Positions 42,766 through 49,167 of a stretch of 64,000 bases of DNA are shown here, one piece after another (the stretch's first letter is position 1; each line of letters starts with the position of its first letter). Made by a program: the position numbers and the translations under genes. The notes beneath the pieces were generated by a model. That model did not search any database. It saw only the letters and a program-made list of their open reading frames with translations, and was not told where the DNA came from. This DNA is from Phycisphaerae bacterium (GTDB taxonomy: Bacteria; Planctomycetota; Phycisphaerae; UBA1845): NCBI GenBank assembly GCA_029260215.1, contig JAJDDQ010000066.1:124001-188000 (forward strand), read 5' to 3'.

Positions 42766-42936
42766 GCGCGCGTTAGGATACGATGCGATCCCTTTCAATT
42801 GAGCGGATTCCCGATTTTGATAGGTAATTGTATCGAAAGTGGGTCTGATAATTGGTAACATGGGCTGTAGTGGTGCCTCGAAATGCGCGGTCGGTTCGAT
42901 TGAGTTGGCGAATCACAAGTTCGAGGAGTGTGCGGT

Positions 42937-44919
42937 ATGCGTGCGAATGTGAATTGGACGGTTGCTCTCGCTTTTCTGGTCGGGTTTGGCTTGGCGGCGA
43001 ATATCGCTGAAGCCCAGAGCGTGATATTTGTCGATGAAGACGCTCCGGCTGGTGGCGACGGGGCGTCCTAGGCTACAGCCTTCAACTATTTGCAGGATGC
43101 CTTGTCCGAGGCGGAGGCTGGCGATGACCTGTGGGTCGCTGCCGGCGCATACCGACCCGACGACGGTGCAGGCCAAGCCTCCGGTGATCGGGAGGCGACG
43201 TTTCAACTCATCAGCGGTGTGGCTTTGTTCGGCGGTTTCGCCGGTGATGAAAACCCCGTCACCTTCGATCTGAATGACCGCGATTTTGTCGTCAACGAGA
43301 CGATTCTCACCGGTGACCTAGCTGGCGACGATCATGCTGACTTTGGCCACAATAACGAGAACAGTCACCAAGTTGTCACGAGCAGCGGAACGGATGAGAC
43401 GGCTGTCATGGATGGGTTTACCGTCACGGGCGGCCTTGCAAACGCTCCGAAATACTATGGTGGTGGCGTGTACAACATCTCTGGTAGTCCGACGCTGATC
43501 AACTGCACTATCTCTATGAACGAAGCCTCAAGTGGTGGAGGTATTTACAACCTTTCCGGTAGTCTGACGTTGATCAACTGTTTCGTCAACAGTAACTGGT
43601 CATCGGGGCCGGGCTCCAGCAGCGGCGGCGGCGGGATATGGAACGAGACCGGCACACTTAGGATGGTAAATTGCACACTCAGAGGAAACCAGGCGCGCAA
43701 CGATGGCGGTGGTTTGTATAACGACTCCAGCGAACTGACCATGATCGGTTGCACATTCGACGGCAACTCGGCCAGCGACGGTGGTGGATTGTACAACAAT
43801 TCCAGTGATCTGAACATGTCCGGTTGCACATTCGACGACAACTCGGCCAGCGACGGTAACGGTGGCGGAATTTACCTCAAAAATGGCACCGCAACGATGG
43901 CCAATTGCACATTCTGTGGGAACGAAGCCATTTTTGGCGGTGGTATGTATAACCGTGGCGCAAGCAGCCCAATAATTACGAACTGCACGTTCACGCGGAA
44001 TGTATCAACGGGCAAGAGCCAGTTCATTGGCGGTGGCGGGTTTCTCAACATCACCACCAGCAGCCCGATAATGACGAACTGCACCTTCATCGAAAACCAA
44101 GCGCACGTTGGCGGTGGAATGAACACTTACGCCGGCAACCCGATTCTGATTCGCTGCGCGTTTCGTGGCAACTCGGCCACCGCCGGTGGCGGAGGCATGT
44201 ACAGCTTTAGCGACAGTAGCCCGCTCGTGACTGACAGTATTTTTAGCGGGAATACTGCCAGCCAGGGCGGCGGGATGCAGAACGGCTCCAGCAGCACGAC
44301 GGTGGCCAATTGCACCTTCAGCGGGAATACGGCGGTATTCGGCGGTGGCGTGCGCAACTACATCGGTGTCATGCCGACGCTAACCAACTGCATCTTCTGG
44401 GGTAACATTGACGCAGGCGGCTCAGATGAATCGGCGCAGATTCACAGCGGTTTGCCGATTGTGACTCATGGCTTCATCCAGGGCCTCGACGTACTAACTG
44501 GAGGAGGCAACATCGGTGACGACCCCGTTTTCGTGCGCAATCCCGACCCCGGGCCTGACGAGGTTTGGGGTACCGAGGATGACGACTATGGCGATCTGCG
44601 TCTCACGGCGGGTTCGCCGGCCATCGACACGGGAGATCCAATCGACACTCTCGAACCGGGCGTGTCAGACCTCGACGGCCACGCCCGCGTGCTGTGCGGT
44701 CGCGTGGATATGGGCGCGTACGAATTCGGGATCGGCGATTTCGATTGCGATTCGATTGTCGATCTCGACGACTACGCTTCGTGGGCCGAGTGCCAAACCG
44801 GCCCCGGCGGGGGGCCGTATGCGGACGGCTGCGAAGTGCTCGATTTCGATTACGACCTCGACGTAGACTTCGCCGATTTCGCGGGTTTTCAGAAGGCGAT
44901 CAGCGAAACGACACCGTAA
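42937..44919 (+). pseudogene. Secreted beta-helix protein interrupted by an in-frame TAG
   Basis: ATG 42937 opens a signal peptide (MRANVNWTVALAFLVGFGLA, then ANIAEA) and continues VIFVDEDAPAGGDGAS, then TAG at 43069-43071, then ATAFNYLQDALSEA in the same frame to 44919. In relatives the motif is GxSWATAFxxLQDAL, so TAG replaces a Trp TGG codon. Downstream is an intact Pmp-like beta-helix of about 600 residues with GGGxYN, NCTFxGN and NSA repeats, then an EF-hand tail (DFDCDSIVDLDDY, DFDYDLDVDFADF). Without readthrough, only a 44-residue secreted peptide would be made; internal restart at GTG or TTG near 43090 would lack a signal peptide. Otherwise the frame is undamaged, implying a recent mutation, a sequence error or readthrough. 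Confidence 0.85.
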
Positions 44920-44934
44920 AGGGGTCAGACCCCT
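44920..44934 (+). repeat. Short palindrome between convergent genes
   Basis: AGGGGTC-A-GACCCCT directly follows the beta-helix stop and precedes the end of lpxA by 14 nt. There is no T-run. It may be a REP-like remnant or a bidirectional end signal. Confidence 0.5.
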
Positions 44935-44948
44935 ATTGCGCGCTCGGA

Positions 44949-45740
44949 TCACTCTTTCGCGTCGCGCCGGGCGGTGCCGAGGATGCCACGTTGCGACGGC
45001 GCGCGCAGAAACGCGATCAGCCGCTTGCCCGGTTCGGTCGAGACGAGTTCGGCTGCGGCGTCCAGGGCAACGCGGAACGTCATACCCGAGCGGTAGAGTG
45101 TGCGGTACACCTTTTTGATTTCGGATCGCTCGTCCGTGGTCAAGCCAGCCCTACGCATGCCCACGACGTTGACGGCCACGCATCGTTCGTCGCGGCCGAT
45201 GACGAAGAAGGGGGGGGCGTCCATCGTGACGGCGGCCAAGCCCGCGATCATGGCGACCTCACCGATGCGCGCAAACTGGTGAATGGCTGCGTACGCGGAA
45301 AGGAACGCACGCGATCCGACGTGGACGTGCCCGGCAAGAAGCACGCCGTTGACCATGATGACGTCGTCACCGATCACGCAATTGTGGCCTACGTGTGCGT
45401 TGGCCATCAAAAGGCAACGCTTACCCACAACGGTTTCGCTGTCCGGTGTGGTGCCGCGATGCACCTGCGCGCCTTCCCGAATGACTGTGCCGTCGCCGAT
45501 TCTGCATCCGGTATCGTGGCCTGCGTAGCCGAAATCCTGCGGCTCGTGTCCGACGACGGCGTGCGGATGGATTTGGCAATCCTGGCCGATGTCGGTTCTG
45601 CCGGTGAGGTACGCATGGGCGAAGATGCGCGAACGCGGCCCCACGCGCACCGGCCCTTCGATCACCGCGTAGGGGCCTATCTCGGCGGCCTCGTCGATTT
45701 CCGCGCGGGTGTCTACGATTGCAGTTGGATGAATAGCCAT
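44949..45740 (-). CDS. lpxA: Acyl-ACP-UDP-N-acetylglucosamine O-acyltransferase
   Basis: First enzyme of lipid A synthesis: transfers a 3-hydroxyacyl chain from ACP to UDP-GlcNAc in the cytoplasm. The 263-aa length is standard. The N-terminal two thirds is a left-handed beta-helix of hexapeptide repeats (IHPTAIVDTRAEIDEAAEIG, IGDGTVIREGAQVHRGT). The catalytic His is His119 in NAHVGHNC (equivalent to E. coli His125). QFARIGEVAMIAGLAAVTMDAPPF and the helical C-terminus are typical. No lpxD, fabZ or lpxB is adjacent. It supports an LPS-type outer membrane. Confidence 0.95.
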   Translation of the reverse strand: MAIHPTAIVDTRAEIDEAAEIGPYAVIEGPVRVGPRSRIFAHAYLTGRTDIGQDCQIHPHAVVGHEPQDFGYAGHDTGCRIGDGTVIREGAQVHRGTTPDSETVVGKRCLLMANAHVGHNCVIGDDVIMVNGVLLAGHVHVGSRAFLSAYAAIHQFARIGEVAMIAGLAAVTMDAPPFFVIGRDERCVAVNVVGMRRAGLTTDERSEIKKVYRTLYRSGMTFRVALDAAAELVSTEPGKRLIAFLRAPSQRGILGTARRDAKE

Positions 45741-45899
45741 TGTCTAAGTGCGGATGCAAGCGTTCACAAACCGGACTCCCGGTGCGCCTGCACGTTATCG
45801 ATGGCCTGCGCGCCGGTCAACGTGTTCGCGTTGCGAAACAAGGCGTATGGTCATACGATCCGCTCGCGTCGAACGCCCGACGCTCTGGAGAGATTCTGA

Positions 45900-46589
45900 A
45901 TGATTCAGGCCGATTCCTTTGTGCTGCGTGTGACAAAGCTGTGCTTACCCGCGTGGCTGATGCTGACGATGGGCTGCCAGTTCGATTTTTCCATATTCGT
46001 ACCGACGGATATCCTGCTGCCCTCGCTGAAGGAGGAGACGTGCGTACGCCCGACGAACGGCTGCGGCCCCGCGGGCATTCTGGGGGAGATTGTCCCCGAG
46101 TGTCCTCTGGATGGTGCATGCTTCACAACGGCCTGCGGTGCGCACGACCTTTGCTATCGCGACTGTGAAATTCAAAAATCCTCGTGCGACAACAAGTTTC
46201 TTGAGGACATGCAGGCGATTTGCAGTAACAGGTTTGAAGAAGGATCGCTCGACCTGCCGTTCTGCAACGTGCTCGCGTTCATTTACGCCGCCGCCGTGGA
46301 CCGCTTCGGCAACGAAGCCTTTTTCTTCACACAGACGATCGGCTGCGCGTGTCGCAACGCCGGCTTCGCCCGTGCCGTGCCGCGTGCCATGCCGGTGGGA
46401 ACGCCCTTGGCCGACGGTGCGCCGTTCGTGGACGCCGACGATGATCTGCTCCCGGATGAATGGGAGGACGCCGTCGGGCTTGATTCGTCGGACCCGTCGG
46501 ATGCGATGGCCGACTACGACGGAGACGGCGTGATACACCTCGTGGAATTCATGCTGCAAACCGACCCGTTCACCCCGGAGGTGCCTTGA
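45900..46589 (+). CDS. Secreted phospholipase A2-like protein with calcium-binding tail
   Basis: 229 aa; ATG 45900 lies 8 nt after GGAGAGA. The N-terminus has a hydrophobic export segment ending LTMGC; Cys26 could be lipidated, but the lipobox is poor. Residues about 48-110 carry a PLA2-like core: NGCGPAG resembles the calcium loop, ACGAHDLCYRDC the catalytic helix (His82-Asp83, matching CCxxHDxC), then SSCDNKFLEDMQAIC. Several Cys pairs would form disulfides. The C-terminus (DADDDLLPDEWEDAVGL, DYDGDGVIHLVEFMLQTDP) is a thrombospondin type 3 or EF-hand-like calcium tail. Predicted to hydrolyse phospholipids at sn-2; activity is inferred. Transcribed divergently from lpxA. Confidence 0.75.
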   Translation: MIQADSFVLRVTKLCLPAWLMLTMGCQFDFSIFVPTDILLPSLKEETCVRPTNGCGPAGILGEIVPECPLDGACFTTACGAHDLCYRDCEIQKSSCDNKFLEDMQAICSNRFEEGSLDLPFCNVLAFIYAAAVDRFGNEAFFFTQTIGCACRNAGFARAVPRAMPVGTPLADGAPFVDADDDLLPDEWEDAVGLDSSDPSDAMADYDGDGVIHLVEFMLQTDPFTPEVP

Positions 46590-46603
46590 CAGGCAGCTGA
46601 AAA

Positions 46604-46657
46604 GTGTGGCACCGGTTTCTAACCGGTGAATACACGGGTTGAAAACCCGTGCCACAC
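46604..46657 (+). repeat. REP-like double hairpin (REPIN-like)
   Basis: Perfect 9-bp ends GTGTGGCAC and GTGCCACAC enclose two hairpins: CACCGGTT-TCT-AACCGGTG and CACGGGTT-GAA-AACCCGTG. The unit lies 15 nt after the PLA2-like gene and 20 nt before the next start. It shares stems with 37986-38070 and the GTGGCACGG core of the MITE-like pair. Confidence 0.85.
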
Positions 46658-46676
46658 TCTTCGACGGTCACCTATC

Positions 46677-47408
46677 ATGGAAAAAACTATGAGTAACGAC
46701 CCAAAACTCGACAGCGTAGCCGCCAACATGCGTGACGCGATACAGCGTTACAGCCAGTTGCTGCGCGAATCCGCCGGTGCCGATTTCAAAAGCCTGACTT
46801 TGTTCGGCACGATTGTCGCGGGCGGATTCGACCCCGCCAAGCACGTCGCTCGCAGCGTCGTCGTGCTGGAGCGCATCGACCTGGACAAGCTGAGGCGGTT
46901 GGCCGACCACGGCAAGCAACTCGGCAAGGACCACATCAGTGCCCCGCTGATGATGACGGCTGAGTACATCGCCGGCTCCCTGGACACGTTTCCGCTCGAA
47001 TTTCTCGAAATCCAGCAGAAGCATGTGACCATCATCGGCCCTGACCCATTCGCCGATCTTTCTTTCGAGCAGGAGCACGTGCGTCTTCAATGCGAGCGCG
47101 AGCTGAAGCGTGTGCTCATCGCCTTACGGCAGGGCTTGCTGACCGCCGCAGGCAGGGATCAATTTCTAGCCGCCCTGGAACGCGACGCGGCTGAGGGACT
47201 GGTGCGGACCATGCGCGGGCTGCTCTGGCTGTCGGGCGACAAAGCCGCCAAAAAGGCTGTCGATGTCGTGACGGCGGTGGAGAAACTTTACGATCGCAAG
47301 CTGCCCGGCGTGGTCGCGTCTTTGCGAGACGGCGGCGAGCACGGCTGGGAAGAATTTCAAACGCTTTATCACGATGTCGAAGCCCTCGCGGAGCGTGCCA
47401 ATGCGTAG
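46677..47408 (+). CDS. Uncharacterised protein, possible degenerate nucleotidyltransferase fold
   Basis: 243 aa from ATG 46677 (ATG 46689 possible). I do not recognise a named family. FKSLTLFGTIVAGGFDPAKH...SVVVLERIDLDKLRRLADHG looks like the beta-hairpin start of a Pol-beta-type nucleotidyltransferase (LFGSxxxG then DxDxxV), but the Asp pair is missing, so a catalytic role is unlikely. The second half is helical (QCERELKRVLIALRQGLLTA, LVRTMRGLLWLSGDKAAKKA). It overlaps the TPM gene by 8 nt and so belongs to the TPM-LemA operon. No signal peptide, so probably cytoplasmic. Confidence 0.7.
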   Translation: MEKTMSNDPKLDSVAANMRDAIQRYSQLLRESAGADFKSLTLFGTIVAGGFDPAKHVARSVVVLERIDLDKLRRLADHGKQLGKDHISAPLMMTAEYIAGSLDTFPLEFLEIQQKHVTIIGPDPFADLSFEQEHVRLQCERELKRVLIALRQGLLTAAGRDQFLAALERDAAEGLVRTMRGLLWLSGDKAAKKAVDVVTAVEKLYDRKLPGVVASLRDGGEHGWEEFQTLYHDVEALAERANA

Positions 47409-48225
47409 CATCGCGATTGTTTTGCTGTTGGCGTCTGCGGCGATGGGTCAGGAGACGATCCGCGACCCCGGCACATACGTTGTGGATCGGGCCAACGTCA
47501 TCACTGCGTCCAAGCGGAACCAGCTCGAAGGCTGGCTGACCGAGTTGAACCAGAAGACGACCGCACAGTTGAAGATTCTCACGGTTCAAACGACCGGCGG
47601 GGAGGATCCGTTTCAATTCGGTTTCCGTCACGCGGAGTCGTGGAAGCTGGGGCGTAAGGACAAGGAAAACGGCGCGCTGATCGTGGTGGCCATCAAAGAA
47701 CGCAACATTCGCATCCACACCGGCTATGGGCTGGAGGGCGTTCTGCCGGACGCTTGGTGCGCGGCTGCGAGCCAAAGCATCGCCGTCCCGCTTTTTCTTA
47801 AAGGCGACTATTCGGAGGGCATTTTTCGCTTAGCCGTCGCGACCGCCAACCGAGTCGCCGAGGACGCGGGCGTCGCGTTGACCGGCATGCCCGCCTATCG
47901 GTTCGGCGGAAAGCAGGGAAGGCGAAAACCGGGCGGTTTCGCGTGCATGGGGATCGGCGTCGGGCCGATCTTCATGTTACTGATCATTATTAGTTCGTTG
48001 TCGCGAAGACAGCGTCACCACAGGTCGTGGTCCGGCGGGGGGCTGATGCAGGGTCTTTTGTTGGGAAGCATTTTCAGCAGCATGTCGCACGGAGGCCGAT
48101 CCGGGTGGGGCGGAGGTTTCGGCGGCGGCGGATTTGGCGGCGGTTTCGGGGGTGGTGGTTTCGGCGGCGGATCGTTCGGCGGCGGGGGTGGTTTCGGAGG
48201 CGGCGGCGGTGGGGCGAGCTGGTAA
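47401..48225 (+). CDS. TPM-domain protein with glycine-rich C-terminus
   Basis: 274 aa from ATG 47401. A signal peptide (MRSIAIVLLLASAAMG) precedes a TPM_phosphatase domain at about 20-150: DPGTYVVDRANVITASKRNQ, LKILTVQTTGGEDPFQFG, VVAIKERNIRIHTGYGLEG and DAWCAAASQSIAVPLFLKGDYS. One transmembrane helix follows (FACMGIGVGPIFMLLIIISS), then an Arg-rich stop-transfer and a Gly-rich tail (GGGFGGG repeats). TPM proteins are periplasmic, often beside lemA as here, and have been linked to membrane-protein quality control and photosystem repair; the bacterial role is unclear. It overlaps the LemA gene by 17 nt. Confidence 0.9.
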   Translation: MRSIAIVLLLASAAMGQETIRDPGTYVVDRANVITASKRNQLEGWLTELNQKTTAQLKILTVQTTGGEDPFQFGFRHAESWKLGRKDKENGALIVVAIKERNIRIHTGYGLEGVLPDAWCAAASQSIAVPLFLKGDYSEGIFRLAVATANRVAEDAGVALTGMPAYRFGGKQGRRKPGGFACMGIGVGPIFMLLIIISSLSRRQRHHRSWSGGGLMQGLLLGSIFSSMSHGGRSGWGGGFGGGGFGGGFGGGGFGGGSFGGGGGFGGGGGGASW

Positions 48226-48910
48226 AATCTGTCCGAGTTGCGGCGTAACGCTCAAGGGCGGATCGTTGTATTGCGCTGCCTGCGGGGTTCAGTTGTCCAA
48301 GGTGCGAGGTGGATCGATGAATATCATGAAGGTGTTGGGTGTGATGGCCGTGGCCTTGATCGTGGGTGCCCTCATTTTGGGCGGCTGCGTCAAGTCTGGT
48401 TACGACAAGTCGGTCACGCTGGACGAGAACGTCAACAGCGCGTGGGCACAGGTCGAGAACCAGCTCCAGAGGCGATTTGACCTGATTCCCAACCTCCAGG
48501 CTACCGTCAAAGGGTTGGCCGGTCAGGAAAAGGAAATTTTCCTGGGCGTCGCCAACGCTCGAAAAGCCTATTTTCAGGCCAATACGGTGGGTCAGAAAGC
48601 CAAGGCTGCCACCGGGTTCGAGTCGGCGTTGTCGCGTCTTTTGGTCCTCAAAGAGAACTACCCCGAGCTGAAGTCGAATCAGGGGTTCATGTCGTTGATG
48701 GTCCAACTGGAGGGCACGGAAAACCGCGTAGCCGTCGAACGAAAGCGGTACAACGACGCGGTCAGCGCCGTAAACAAGTTTACACGCACGTTCATGGGCA
48801 GGCTGTATTGCAGCCTGTCGGGTGTGGAGGAGGCTGAGTATTTCAAGGTGTCCGAGGAGGCCAAAACCGCGCCCAAGGTCGATTTTTCCACACCCGGAGG
48901 GGCGTCGTAG
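48209..48910 (+). CDS. LemA-family protein with an N-terminal zinc ribbon
   Basis: I choose GTG 48209 because GGAGG lies 8 nt upstream and the codons before the classical LemA start (ATG 48317) encode a complete zinc ribbon: KICPSCG...SLYCAACGVQL. The result is 233 aa: ribbon (8-31), a membrane segment (IMKVLGVMAVALIVGALILGGC) and the LemA coiled-coil domain (SVTLDENVNSAWAQVENQLQ, RRFDLIPNLQATVKGLAGQE, ARKAYFQANT, LLVLKENYPELKSNQGF, GTENRVAVERKRYNDAVS). LemA proteins are membrane-anchored helical proteins of unknown function, often operonic with TPM proteins. If ATG 48317 is used, the product is a plain 197-aa LemA. Confidence 0.88.
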   Translation: MGRAGKICPSCGVTLKGGSLYCAACGVQLSKVRGGSMNIMKVLGVMAVALIVGALILGGCVKSGYDKSVTLDENVNSAWAQVENQLQRRFDLIPNLQATVKGLAGQEKEIFLGVANARKAYFQANTVGQKAKAATGFESALSRLLVLKENYPELKSNQGFMSLMVQLEGTENRVAVERKRYNDAVSAVNKFTRTFMGRLYCSLSGVEEAEYFKVSEEAKTAPKVDFSTPGGAS

Positions 48911-48932
48911 CCACGATCGAGAGTGGATATTC

Positions 48933-48960
48933 TTGACCGAAAATTCCGATATGCTATAGT
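48933..48960 (+). promoter_or_regulatory. Sigma70-type promoter for the thrS-infC leader
   Basis: TTGACC (48933-48938), 16-nt spacer, TATAGT (48955-48960). It starts 22 nt after the lemA stop and directs transcription of the structured leader and thrS. Confidence 0.75.
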
Positions 48961-48966
48961 AACCGT

Positions 48967-49131
48967 AGTAAGGGAAATCCCCGGGGTGCGGGGATGTTGG
49001 TCCGAATGAATTGTTAGATGGCTCGCAGGCGATGACTCGTTGCATAAGTTAGCCGGTTCGAGGAGACACGGGGCAGTCAGCCCCGGTCTATCGGGAGGCA
49101 AACACGCAAGGTGTGCCTGGGGTCATTTTTT
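48967..49131 (+). promoter_or_regulatory. Attenuator-like structured leader of thrS
   Basis: About 165 nt between the promoter and thrS. It contains the hairpin ATCCCC/GGGGAT (48977-48995) and GGGGC-AGTCA-GCCCC (49070-49084). The CCCCGG at 49081-49086 can instead pair with CCTGGGG at 49116-49122, directly before CATTTTTT. The two pairings exclude each other, as in an attenuator or riboswitch. I do not recognise a T-box consensus. A small RNA ending at the T-run is an alternative. Confidence 0.5.
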
Positions 49132-49167
49132 GCGTTTTACCTCAGCCGGTGACGCTCGTGTCAGCCG

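Noticed and set aside
45740-46168. Plus-strand frame overlapping the PLA2-like gene
   Set aside because: It lies in a different frame from the well-supported 45900 gene and lacks any motif.
48967-49131. T-box riboswitch upstream of thrS
   Set aside because: No AGGGTGGNACCGCG-like T-box or specifier loop could be found; kept only as an unclassified attenuator-like leader.
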